Source: Lineus longissimus (taxonomy: Eukaryota > Nemertea > Pilidiophora > Heteronemertea > Lineidae). Taken from it: a DNA stretch of 64,000 bases. Location of the stretch: NCBI RefSeq assembly GCF_910592395.1, contig NC_088313.1:3724501-3788500 (forward strand). The letters are read 5' to 3'. Below, piece by piece: positions 50,801 through 61,969 of the stretch (its first letter is position 1; each line of letters begins with the position of its first letter). A program made the translations under genes and the position numbers. Under the pieces are notes generated by a model, which was not told the DNA's origin, did not search any database, and saw nothing but the letters and a program-made list of their open reading frames with translations.

Positions 50801-53800
50801 TTGAATGAAAGATTTCGTGAAAATATTTGGCAATTTCAAACCTAGTAATTGTAAGTATAAACCTGACAGTACCAAAATTGATAGATGGGCTGTGATAAAT
50901 GATAGAACTTGGGGAAAATTTTGTAGTATGAATTACTCTGGGCCAATAGCATGCAGTACACAGGAGCAAAAGAGTTAACAAAAACAAGTTAACAGCTTGG
51001 ACAATCCCAAATACAAGGTTAACATGGAGGAAGAGAAATGTATTCATTTTCTGTTCCCATATCTCATTGCCTGATCTAATTGCCATCTCTTCAAACTAAT
51101 CCTTTTTCACAATCAGATTGAGAAAGAAGAAAATCCTTTGAATATTTCTAAATCCATTTCCAGTTCAATCTGCTGTTGTCAATGCAGCAGGGTAATTCTC
51201 TGGATGATCGGGCAGGCCAACCCTGGATTCAGTTACAATTTTTCTCAAATGCTATCAAGGTCCCCTAAAATGAGAGATTCTCTAGCAGCAACATGCGCTA
51301 ACTATTACAAGCAACAAAAAATTCCTGTTTGCGAGGGCATCACAGGTAGCTGTACATAACAGAAATTCCTAAAAGATGAAACCCAGTGACTTCCAGTTTT
51401 ACGCACAGATAAGGGATCTTTCAATACCGTATTTCGTAATGACAATCGTCACAGGTCGCACTGATAAAAATCTCTCGTTTGCAGTGCACTTTAGAGTGAA
51501 GAGCTTAGCAAAACTGAAAAAAAAGTCTTGCTGCATCATTTGATTCAAGCAGCTTCCATCAGTTTTAGTTGATCTCTCATTGATTCCCTATTCCCAAAGG
51601 CCAAATGGTTCACTGACATCTAATCAAACATCTCTTGTGTTTTTTGTTTGTGTACTTTAAGGACGGATTGTGGGGCAGTCTGTTTGCAAAGTGTAGGACG
51701 CTGATATTACAAAAGGCTATGGTGTGCTAATTTGTTAGCTCAGCATCAGCAAGTAAAATATCACTGGGCTTATTCTTGGGTTACTTATTGCACTCTCTGA
51801 TAGCATCTCTAATATGCAGCTACATCAGACATTCGAGGGTAAAAAGACTGGTCTTTCAGCCAGAATTTGGTTCAGCTCAAAAGCTGATGATTAATCCCTG
51901 TAAGAATGCTCGGAAAATGTATTGTGAAACATGCCACTGCTGAACTAAACGTAAAGTGCCAAATATTTCTTTAGAATACTGGGGCATTGCAAAGATTTGC
52001 TGCACTTCACTCTCGATCAGACTCCCAGGCATACCTCCTCTGCTCGGAACGGTTTTGCATAAACAGTGCCAATCTCGATAATTCACCAAGAACCTAAGAA
52101 CAGGGAATTGGCGTATGAAAAAAATATCCATAAATCTTTTACTGCCACCAACATTCAGATATCCAGAATTATGCGATATATGAAGCCCTGTGGTAGACAT
52201 CATATGGCCTGTCGACATCATCTCGCTACCGCCTCCTTGTCTGACAGCCATCAGTGAAGTATTATGTAAATCGCGTCCCAGCGGCTCTTCCAAGAAATTG
52301 ATGCCTATACGGCATGTACTCAAGCTTAAAGCGATAAAGTTATGTTGACGTATGATCTCAAATGGATTTAATTTTGGAAGGCATTTTAATCATGTGTTTT
52401 AGACAACTCCCAGAGCTGCCTTGAGGCCATCTACTGCAGATGAAATGAAGATTGAGAATTTCAATTCATATTCACTGTATGTCTCTATTTTCTTGAGCCA
52501 CCGGTAATTATGAGTGCAGTACCTTTTTTTAAAGGCAATTCTGATGGCGAAAGGAGAAGCCAAAACAGATGATTTTTATTGAATATCTAAAGTGTAAAAC
52601 CTCGCTGGTCTAGACCAGGTCGACGAGTTACACGAATAAAGTATAAAGTAGCACTAAAGAATGCAGAAGTTAACATGAAAATGCCAATCGGGACAGCACA
52701 GAACAAATCGGGTACCTATCTTTTGGTCATTGGATCAGTACCAATGCACCAACATATGTGCGTGGGTGCATCAAAGCAAACTCCTTTCTCGAAAGAAATT
52801 GGCTGATCCGATGTCTCAACTGATGTATCTCCATAATAGCTAAGCATTATATCATGCAATACATAGGTCAACATGATATAAAGCAGATGCTTGCGATCAC
52901 GTTTCCATATTAGAAAAGAACACCTTTAAACCTGATAAGCCTGTTATCCAGAGACGGTGTCTCATTTTGATACTCTAGTTTCAACAATATAAGTCCCTAG
53001 CTTTCTGAATAATCAAGATACAAGAGATATCAGGCACATGGTTGGTCACAATTGGTCTCTAGCCACATTCTCTGCCCCTGACCAGACAGCGTTACTATTT
53101 GTGGCCCGTTATCCCCACGGCTGATCGTATTTCATCCCTGTAACTTATCCTCTCAGACTGAAATACATCTGAAGGCATGAAAGGCTTCCTTGCTGAGCTA
53201 TGTCAAGCATAAAGAGACAGGAAGTTGTCTCTGAGATTTCATATGTCTTCAGTATGTCAACAGCGAGTCGCAGACATGGGCCCGGTTGTTCTAAAACAGG
53301 TTGTGACTTTTTGTTAACTTGTCTACATGTCTCCTCCTGTAAGTTATTGACTGAAGGAGATAATGTCATGTTCAAGTTAATGCTAAACTCAAGGCCACCA
53401 AACTTAACACCAAGTTTAAGTTAGTGAGTGGCCAACTTGTTTTGAACAAACAGCCACAATATTCTCCTTACTGTCTTATTCCAGATTAGCAAAGCAGTGA
53501 CATTTTTCATCAGCAGAAAACCACTACAGAATCGTTTTCTTTTTCTGCAGCTACTACATCAGTACACAATGCTCTTCCATTCGATAAACATGTACAAACC
53601 AATGAAGTCTGTTGTAGTTTTTACCAACATTGAGACTGGAATGTTGAGAGTCTCAGTGTTTCTGATATGATGGAGCCACCAGTGTCTCCGGAGAGATTTC
53701 CCCTGCGTCAACATTGGAGGCGTAAACATTCACCAAATCTAATATATCATGTATATTTGGAATATTTCCATTCTATTTTAGTACTATTAATATGATCAGA

Positions 53801-54104
53801 CCCAATTTTACACTTAATAAATACTATACTGATCGCTGAAAAGATCTTTTCTGGGTTTAAGAAATTGTCACATGAAGCATAAAGACAGAGGAAATTGTAG
53901 GACTTCAAAGACATAGATGGCCAGCGCAAATGCAATAAAGTCCCCTTGATCATGATAAACCGGTCACAAAAACTCTGTAATGCTGTTCATACCTCACTCT
54001 GCACCAAAGTTTGGGAAATCTTTTATGAGTATTAACCCCTGCATGTCATAAATAATCAGAAAGAGCAGCAGTTAAAAACCCTTAAGGGGTGCCATAGTCG
54101 ACAC
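47851..54104. other. Long gene-poor stretch
   Basis: No supported gene. The longest frame, 148 codons on the minus strand at 51877-52323, has no recognisable motif and is within chance for this length. The segment 49020-49115 ends in a GATTACAGTA phrase like other dispersed copies. A GTAAGCTGCATGCAA at 50166 is shared with 46296. Confidence 0.4.
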
Positions 54105-54194
<90 letters not shown>

Positions 54195-54213
54195 AATGAT
54201 GATGAAGATGATT
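54105..54213 (+). repeat. (GAT)n microsatellite
   Basis: About 30 perfect GAT units (54105 to about 54194), then interrupted units to 54213. It lies in no supported gene. Confidence 0.97.
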
Positions 54214-54620
54214 GTCGTTACCAAAGGAAGGTCCTTTTGCAGACCATAAGACTTCTTAAACTATAACTACTGATATAACTATCACCATTACAAACTTCTT
54301 GTCACAGTCACAGTTGTCTTCTTCTGGGGCAGTTATCATGGCTATCAACCCATAAATTTTTCTTGTCTGGTACCTACATATAGCTATTGTCCTTTCTGCA
54401 TCGGAAAAAAAGCTCATCTTTGTCAGCAAGACGACGCTAACATCATAATACGGATAATTGTAAAGGAAGATATAGCCAAAGGCTATAGGTTCCTTTACAT
54501 TGTTATCATCAGCAGACTAGCATCAATACTCATGTTTTTATCACTACTATAGGAAACACGTTTTTTTACAAACGGACCAGTGTTTTAATATCAAAGGATG
54601 CGGATATTACCAGGGTCCTG

Positions 54621-54845
54621 TGAAAGATAACACATAAAAACAAGATGCCTGAAGAACAGCCCTGGCAAAACAGAATGCGTTTCGACCCCCCCCACCACCC
54701 CCAAAGTTTTTGACATTGTAAGAAGTCCACTATGTCCTCTATATCATTTAAAAGATACCATGGTGTAAAAAACAAGATGCCCAAAACAGCATAAATCTCG
54801 ACCCCCCCAAAGTTTTTTACATCACAAAATGTTATGGATATCAGC
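54621..54845 (+). repeat. Two-copy direct repeat, ~132-bp offset
   Basis: AAAACAAGATGCC, a GACCCCCC run and AAAGTTTTTGACAT recur from about 54639 and again from 54771. The first copy has an extra CCACCACC in the C-run. Confidence 0.65.
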
Positions 54846-55274
54846 GATAAAAACCTTAGGAGGGCATGGATGAACAACTAGCTGGAGTGGGTGTTTCATC
54901 ATTTCCCAGTTCACTTGCATTTCATGGCAATGAGAGATTGTAACCACTCTTTTGCATGGCTTCATCATTTTTTGCTAAATGGAGCACAAGATAATGCAGT
55001 TGTAGGTTATCGTCGATTTGCTCCGATTCCATTGAACATGACGTCATGTATAGTTCTTTTGTATCCCTTGCAGACGACTGTTCAGTACAGGAAATCTAAT
55101 CTAATCTACATAAAAGTGTGGTTCTTTCTAGATCCCAGATTTTCTAAAGTTATCAGATGAGCCAAGGCATGTAAACTTTAAGCTGGGGTGTATGGATAGC
55201 ATGTTATCGACTACACCGTAAAGGTTATCATCTGACTTTTTACTATAACCCTAATCTTTCCTAAAACTTTTCAG

Positions 55275-55470
55275 CAGAACTCAGATCAGCTGCTACCTGC
55301 AATTAGTGCTACAACCTGAGCATTTCTGGCCTTAACCCATTTATACACCTGGGAGAGTGAGGCAAGTTAGACAAAGAATCCTGCCAAGAGTCACACGCTG
55401 ACAGTGGGGTTTGAACCAAGGGCCTCTTGGCTGCCAGCTGAGAGACTGAGCCACTAGTCCACAGCCACTC
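55275..55470 (-). mobile_element. tRNA-derived SINE, minus strand
   Basis: On the minus strand from 55470: GGAGTGGCTGTGGACTAGTGG, GCTCAGTCTCTCAGCTGGC and a B box GGTTCAAACCCC. A body follows with TCTTTGTCTAACTTGCCTC and CCCAGGTGTATAAATGGG. The last phrase is, from memory, a widespread signature of marine invertebrate tRNA-SINE bodies. Confidence 0.7.
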
Positions 55471-55799
55471 CTTTATAGATTGTCATACTTTACAAGGCCA
55501 AACAGACAAGCCGCCCAAGAACCAATCTCATGACAATGTCATCTTGTCCAAATAAACAAATCGTGACAACCTTCATTATTGGTCTCTCAGAGAACCAATC
55601 TACGACTCCCAATTCCCCAATCTGAACATCAGTCTTGAAAACAACTACGCAAAACATCAAAGAGAGGAAGTCACGATTGGTCTGGAGACAATGCGAGTGA
55701 AGTTGATAATACAAGGAAGTGGTAATTAACTCAAGGCTGGTACGACATGACTTGGGGAACATCAGGAAATATTGCGTGTTTTAAAATTATCTTCTAGTA

Positions 55800-56830
55800 A
55801 GGCATGAAACTCCCAAAGTGGTCAATTTGCCGACAATTGTGGATATGTGTAGCAACTTTTAAGGGTTGACCCGAGGCATCACCATTTTGGCTAGAACTTG
55901 AAATCAAAAAGTATTAGGAACTCATTCAAAACAAAGTGAATTCCAATTTAAAGGGTGGGATTTGGTTCTAAGTTTTCCACAGCCTCCCATGTTTTAAATG
56001 TGTGTTTTACATTATTTTGAAGGATTTCTTACTTCTTTAGGATTTAAAGTTCTAACCAAAATGGTGATTCCTGCGGTCAACCCTTAACTGATCACTTTAA
56101 GATGTAAAGACTGACAGAGACAGAAAATTTGAATAGACTGAGGTACATTTTCCCGAATCTTTCGTTTAAAGATGTTTAAAGGGGCCAAAGTAATCCCTAC
56201 CAAGTTCCCCATTGAAAGCATTCCCATTGACATTTGACTGACCAATTTATAGATTAAAGTTCTACCCAAAATGGTGATACCTGCGGTTCACCCATAACTG
56301 ACGAATGGTCCACCCTTAACTGACCACTGATATAAACTGATATAACTGATATAAAGACTGACAGAGACAGCAAATTGGAACAGACCGAGGTATTGGGTAT
56401 CAAAGTGATCATCAACAATACAAAGCACCCCTTTTTATGCTCCATCAGGGCAAAACATCGCCCACTATATATAGCCGCAATACAAGTAAAAGCTAGCTAC
56501 ATCACAGGGAGAGGGACATCAGGCAATGTTACAAACTTGGTATGGAAATCTCAAACGTGATCCATTTGCTGACAAAATTGAGATATGTATTGACGTTTTA
56601 CTGACCACTTTTAACATGTGGCATGGAGGCAGCTAAGTGGATTACCACACTCATGACTCAAATTAGTATACCGGTTACAAACAACAATACATCTGCCTGA
56701 ATCCTTTGTCTAAAGATGTATAAAGGGGCCAAATTAAGGCACAAGTAATCCCTACCAAGTTCCCCATTGAAAGCATTCCCATTGACATTTGACTGACCAA
56801 TTTATAGATGCGCACAAGCAATCTCAAATA
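55800..56830. repeat. Nested direct and inverted repeat cluster
   Basis: An AAAGTTCTAACCAAAATGGTGA unit occurs at about 56046 and 56257 (+) and, inverted, at about 55860-55903. The unit AAAGGGGCCAAA to ACCAATTTATAGAT occurs at about 56178-56255 and 56724-56808. A third unit (AATTTGCCGACAATTG-like) is at about 55823 and 56563. The copies share flanks, as if a composite element was duplicated and partly inverted. No coding frame. Confidence 0.7.
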
Positions 56831-57183
56831 CTGCATCACCAATTTAAGAGTAGGCTTTTCCCTTTTAGAATCATTCCCATCAAAATACGGCAGGTTTTCA
56901 AACCATTTAGATGCAAATATCAAAGCGGAATAAGAAATTGTCTAAGAACATTGAGCTTTTTTGACTGTTTATCTCAATGCACGCATGACATGAAAATGTA
57001 TCGATTTTTATCAAGGCTGCCAAGGAATCGTTATTGATATATCACGTAGCCTTCTAATTGTGGGTGGGAAACTATTTGAGTTGACAGACTAGACTCTTTT
57101 ATATCATTATTGATCCATTAGATTGATTACTTTTCCTTGAAAGTTTTGAAAGCAACAGCGAGTACATCTAACTTTTCAACAAG

Positions 57184-57197
57184 AGGCCCAAGGGCCT
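57184..57197. repeat. Short GC hairpin at a repeat edge
   Basis: AGGCCCAAGGGCCT is a 6-bp perfect stem with an AA loop, preceded by AACAAG. CAAGAGGCCC-GGGCCT phrases open a dispersed repeat in several invertebrate genomes (recollection, unchecked). Confidence 0.4.
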
Positions 57198-57308
57198 GGC
57201 GCTCAGCTGAAATGGATAGGTGAAGGCAAGGGTCAAGTGTGTGTCGGTACCGTTATTATGAGGCAACGAAGAAGATAAAGAGTTGGTTAACAAAATGAAC
57301 TTTATTGG

Positions 57309-57391
57309 TGCGGCAGATATTTGATGCCTTTCGGCAGATATTGAAGCGCCTTGCGGCAGATATTTGTTGCCTTGCGGCAGATATTTGATAA
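57309..57391 (+). repeat. Four-copy 21-22-bp tandem repeat
   Basis: CGGCAGATAT starts at 57311, 57332, 57354 and 57375, with TTGATGCCTT-type spacers. It falls just 3' of the minus-strand candidate exon at 57438-57518. Confidence 0.85.
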
Positions 57392-57437
57392 CGCTCTCCA
57401 GGAATGGAAAGCAGTAAAACGAGTAAGCACACCTTAC

Positions 57438-57518
57438 TCTGAATGTGGGAACAGCAAGTGCTTTCCTGGACTTGAAATGTGCCAACGACTCCTCTTGCAA
57501 TAACCAACAACAGTTAAT
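57438..57518 (-). CDS. Candidate internal exon of unknown minus-strand gene
   Basis: On the minus strand a pyrimidine tract, TCTCTTCTC followed by seven T and ACAG, ends at 57519. It opens a frame starting INCCWLLQEESLAHFKSRKA and ending LAVPTFR, before AGA|GTAAGG at 57438/57437. The length is 81 nt, phase 0 at both ends, matching the phase-0 donor of the exon at 58953-58979. The other frame that could be carried over, from an upstream ATG, would hit a stop at once. The product is not recognised and joining the two exons is inference. Confidence 0.3.
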
Positions 57519-58427
57519 CTGTAAAAAAAGAGAAGAGAAATTAACACTGACTGAATAAAAAAGGGTGACATAGACGGGGAAATGTACACCACCGGATACA
57601 GTCTGTGCTTGATCAGGCATCGGTCAGATGATATCCTGAACAAGGCATCTATGGAAGCAAATCCAGAAAGAGACTTAACCTTCGAAGGGCACACTTATCA
57701 CTCAGTGAAAAGTCAGTCCTGGGGGTTGTTTTCCAATTCAAAATAAAAGTGTAACCTCTTTGAATTAGTCTCACAGACTGAACCATAACACTCAACAGCC
57801 AACCGTGCCCACATGATGTGAGCCGTGAGCGAGTGGTGTACTACATTTTGAAAATTGTCTATCATGTAACAGAACAGGATCTAGTGGACTTAATGATGAG
57901 GTACTATCAAATAAGGTGTCCATCAAATGAATCATGAGGGCCTGTTGAGTTATACTCTAAGCCTGCACAGCGCAGTGTACAGACAGTACAGGATTGCCAA
58001 CCAAAAACATGAGCATTGCTGCGTAAGGAAACTGCAGTGGAATTCATACTACGATGTCATAGGCCTAATGTGACTTTCAAAATAATTGTAAACAAACGTA
58101 AATGGCGAGATTTGTTGACCGTCCCAAAATGGCCGACGGCGAATTCTCCGGTCGCTAGCGCAGTCCATAAACAAGCATCAATTTTACCAACTTTGGGTGC
58201 AAGCTTGGTCATAAAAGTTACAGAACTGTTAGAAATACATCTAAACAACATATATATACAGTTAAAAGTGCATAAAAATCCCGTTTCAACCTCCGGGCGC
58301 TACCTTTTTTTCTCCGCCACACGCCGGGCCCTACCGGTCGTTATTTAGTGCGACCGCCACCAGAGTGTTTATCATGATCTTTCGCCGTTTTAATTGCGCG
58401 TTTTAGGTAGATTAATCAATTATTACA

Positions 58428-58735
58428 TGCATGCATTATATATCACCGAAATGATAATTGCGTAGGCTATTTGAAACTAAGTTCAGATGTCATTTTCGAT
58501 CTTTGAATTGAATTTAGGCGAGTGATTTTTGACACCCGGTCGACATATCAGGACTTGCAAAATTCACGCGAGATCGCTTGCATCATCGGCACGTTTGAAA
58601 ACCGAATTTCACAAATTCCACAAATATTTATCACATACCATATGTATCACCACAAAGGTAACTCTCTAGACTATTTGAAACCAAGTTCAGATACTTATTT
58701 TCACAAAAATTCGAAGCTATGCAAGCGATTTTTCA
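58428..58735 (+). repeat. Two-copy direct repeat, ~204-bp offset
   Basis: AGGCTATTTGAAACTAAG at 58464 recurs as AGACTATTTGAAACCAAG at 58668. Flanking TATCACC and GCGATTTTT-like phrases keep the same order. It lies inside the proposed first intron of the minus-strand gene. Confidence 0.65.
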
Positions 58736-58952
58736 GTGGTAGAGATCGACGGAAACAAATTTTTCGCTCTAAAATGACATGAGACGAGCACCAACTTCCG
58801 CTGATTTGTGCACAAAATTTCCGGAATATTATAAAAAACTATTGATAAATCTGAATTATATAGACTCTTTTCAGTACCTAAACAAATTTCAGGTACATGG
58901 CCATGTTGATTAAAAGAGTATCAACCGATTGAACATGAGAAAGTTCACTCAC

Positions 58953-58979
58953 CTTCATTGAAGCAGCGACTACCGCCAT
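58953..58979 (-). CDS. Candidate first coding exon, unknown minus-strand gene
   Basis: On the minus strand, AAAAATGGCGG gives a start codon in strong context that also overlaps a YY1-type motif. The frame MAVVAASMK ends in AAG|GTGAGT, an excellent splice donor, after exactly nine codons. A second ATG 21 nt upstream, in another frame, reads MPPFKNGG. The promoter motifs just upstream make this the best gene start in the right half of the window. The gene would run leftward past 57438. Its family is not recognisable from nine residues. Confidence 0.45.
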
Positions 58980-59075
58980 TTTTAAATGGTGGCATCTCTT
59001 CTATCGATCGGCCAATCAGCGACACTGCTTGCAAAAAAGTTAAGCCACCGCCAAATTTGAAATCGCCAAAATTCA
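58980..59075 (-). promoter_or_regulatory. Housekeeping/cell-cycle type promoter
   Basis: Read on the minus strand toward the start codon at 58979: AATTTTGGCGAT (59062-59073) and AAATTTGGCGGTGG (about 59045-59058), both E2F-like; CTGATTGGCC (59011-59020), an NF-Y CCAAT box; then the YY1-like AAAAATGGCGG across the ATG. No TATA box is seen at the expected place. The combination is typical of TATA-less cell-cycle or housekeeping promoters (established for E2F/NF-Y/YY1). Activity is inferred. Confidence 0.45.
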
Positions 59076-59704
59076 GGCAACGTGCCTGCAGCGCCAACTG
59101 GCGGTGAAAACTATATTAATTCCATTAAAAGTAAAAAATGAAAAAATATTTAAAAATATTCAGCCACATTTGAAAACAATATTTGCTCTGTGGACCGAGG
59201 TAAAAAGGGAAAGAAATCTAAACGCGAAATGACCTCATTCTCTTAATACAGGTCGGATCGCGCCGATTTTTCGTTTTTTGAGTTCACCTTGGGCAACTCC
59301 TAATTTAGCACCGTCAACGAAGTGGCTAGGCCTTCCCGGTCAGAAATGTCCAATTTTGTCCACAGATGGGTCCCTAGATGGATGGATTGCAGGACGGACA
59401 CCATTTGAACAGCTATACTACTAGCTCCGCTGACTTTGTCAGCTGAGCTAAAAATAGATCGGCAGCGAGGATGAAATTTCGAAACCAAGGTGTTTCATGT
59501 TTTCGAGCAGGAATCGGTCTAAACTTATTTATGATGTTCGTATTTATGATGTTCATTACAGTGTCACCCTTTATTGAAAGGGCCAGCCACATTTGGCTTA
59601 CGATACTCTTACCCCTAAACCCCTATCTCTTATGTCAGGAGCCTGGCAAGAAGGTCATTCGTACCCTATATTCAACAAGCTGCACTAACCAACAGACCAC
59701 ATTG

Positions 59705-59770
59705 TGAAAATACACCAGCAGGGCTAGAGATCACGAGGCAGACGCCTTAGCCACTAAAAGCAATTTGGAT
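59705..59770 (-). repeat. Truncated tRNA-like SINE head
   Basis: On the minus strand: TTTAGTGGCTAAGGCGTCTG, then CCTCGTGATCTCTAGCCCTG, the D-arm-to-anticodon part of a tRNA-like sequence. The B box is missing. Confidence 0.4.
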
Positions 59771-61168
59771 CAGTATATTTCTGTCCTAAATTTTAAACTT
59801 TAAGACGATATGACTCTTTTGAATTTTTGTGCTAGTGGGAACTTCTTTTTCAGGTTGGTTTATTTTCTATCATCAGTTTTTCACCCTAGCAGCAATATTA
59901 CTATCAAGGCTCAAAAACATTATTCAAAATTGTTTCTGCAACCTACAACATATATCAAATATCTACCAGTAGCGGGAAGCAGCAGACTTGCAGATATTCT
60001 CAAAAGAGTTCATTATAAATGATCTGTCCGTTTTAGATCTTTCTACTTTTTAACCCAGAAATACGTTCAGAGATACAAAAACCACAAAAGGTTATTTTGA
60101 ATGTGCCGCAAGGCATGCAACACTAAATCTATTGTATTGATTCCAACAGCTCCTCTCCATGAGAAATAAATGATTCTGAAAAATCTTTATTGTTTTACCA
60201 TTATTGTCAACTTGACATGGATTAGGTTGGTGGCGAGAAGAGATTATTGACCTCAACTCAAACCTTTATAGCACTAATATTGCCCTATAAACTGGATGAT
60301 GACTTCATGCTTTGTTCCCTCTTTGACCTTCAGTGTTGCTGAAATAAAACTAAAATACATTTAACTAAAATGTCAAGGATTTATTTTACAATATCTTGCT
60401 GAGGGCTCAACGTACGACTGGTATAAAATCTATTATAAAACCATCAGTGAATCACTGATTGGTCACAAACCTGTATTGCTACCGGCTACACGGATTATGA
60501 CAAGGTGCACTTCAGTACAAAATCATGTTTGCTTCCTTGGGTGCATCCACTTTGTTATGATATATGATGCTGGTCATATCATGATGATGATGGCTTGCAT
60601 GTTATTTTATTGATTCCAACAATCAGACAAATAGTTCTCCAAAGGGGCCATTCTTCGCTTTCTTTAGGTTGAATTTTTCAGTATCTCCGTCTTGATTTTT
60701 CAAACGACTCCATCTAAAGCGCCATGCAAACAAACGATTTCAGACACGGTGACTTGCGACATGCCAGCATGACAAGTGACTGCGATTTGACCAATTGGCA
60801 TCCAAATCCAACTACACAATCGTCATGGCTGTGTCTCAAATTACAGTCCTGACTAAAAGTGCTTGTTGCACAGCGGCACTGAAGACCAACGAGATATTTT
60901 TCATTCCATTTCCTTGCCTATAAAAAGTATCAAGACGTATTTTCCAAAGACCATCAGTGAGGTGCCTGGGCAGATAGTTACACAACAACTTCATAAGAAA
61001 AATAGGTTTAGGAGTACATATATAAATGGCATATGCTACGAGTTTTTAATTACTGAGTATTCTTGGAAATATGTGCTGCAAGATCGGATTATTTAAAAGG
61101 TCAGCCTTTATGCAAAGACCAACAACATTGTGAGACAGGCCTTCTGTATTTGGTATCAACATCAAATA
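59771..61168. other. No gene seen
   Basis: AT-rich with scattered short frames. Nothing organised was found. Confidence 0.4.
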
Positions 61169-61262
61169 ATGCATGTAAATGTACATGTGCATGTACATGT
61201 AAATGTACATGTAAATGTAATTGTACATGTAAATGCGCGTATACATGTAGGTACATGTAAAT
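61169..61262. repeat. TACATGTA-rich palindromic tract
   Basis: Consecutive ACATGTA / AAATGTACATGT hexamer-based units, each self-complementary, over about 94 bp. Open frames through it on both strands are low-complexity artefacts. Confidence 0.9.
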
Positions 61263-61294
61263 GTTCCTGCAGGCCGGGAGCTCTCTTAGAATTA

Positions 61295-61440
61295 TGTATA
61301 TCGTAAGACCGAACCTTCTCGGTGGCTGTTTCTCAACTCTGGAATTATCTCTGCCAAGAAATAAGATCTATGTATAAGAAACATCAACAGCTATAAAATC
61401 TTGTCCTTTTAAACATCATAGCATCAAGTATGAGGTGTGT
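61295..61440 (+). mobile_element. Second decayed CR1/L2-like LINE 3' end
   Basis: From about 61303 the plus strand reads DRTFSVAVSQLWNYL then CQEIRS, followed by a stop and, in another frame, IKSCPFKHH. This is the same R-x-F-S-V...LWN-x-L...EIR...LK-x-x-LF C-terminal pattern as the element at 43 kb, with frameshifts and a stop. It differs in sequence enough to be another family or a much older copy. Confidence 0.6.
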
Positions 61441-61487
61441 TTTCCCACAATTTGAGCAGGATGGAAAGTAGCATACAAATAACAAAT

Positions 61488-61530
61488 TGTATTGAATTGT
61501 ATTGTCTGTATTGTATTGAGTGGTATTGTT
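61488..61530 (+). repeat. (TATTG)n-like short repeat and C13 run
   Basis: ATTGTATTG units repeat here. An uninterrupted run of 13 C follows at 61553-61565. It could be the low-complexity tail of the LINE relic just upstream. Confidence 0.5.
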
Positions 61531-61969
61531 TTCTGCGAGGTTTGCTGTGGTTCCCCCCCCCCCCCGGAGGCATTGGTGAAGTACAGTTGGCTTAGCAACA
61601 TATGTCCTGGTGTTTTTATTTCAGGTTTCCAAGTGTTTTGAGTGCACCCTCTGATAATAATCCCCGAGTTGAGCAATAAAAATATCACTTGTCGCAGTTA
61701 AAAACGCTGTCCTCATTATTGGCTTGATATTTGCACAAGCTTGCTATCTGTTTCTGCTGGGACATAGAAGATGGACTTAACCCGATTTTATTTGCATCAA
61801 GTAACATGATGATAGCATATTAGCTGTTGTTGCATGCAGACCTGGTCACTGGCCGGTATGCGGCCAGATTGTTCTGACTTTCGTCAGGTATACTTCAGAG
61901 TTTCCGTCACCTGGGTGCCTTATATACCCAGCTGAAGAGAACATCAGATTACCCAGGTATTCTCTCTTA

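Noticed and set aside
51877-52323. 148-codon minus-strand frame
   Set aside because: No recognisable motif, and this length is within what chance gives over 64 kb.
57168-57620. 150-codon minus-strand single-exon protein
   Set aside because: It runs through a likely acceptor, the 81-nt exon candidate, a donor and then a 21-bp repeat; the spliced reading is preferred.
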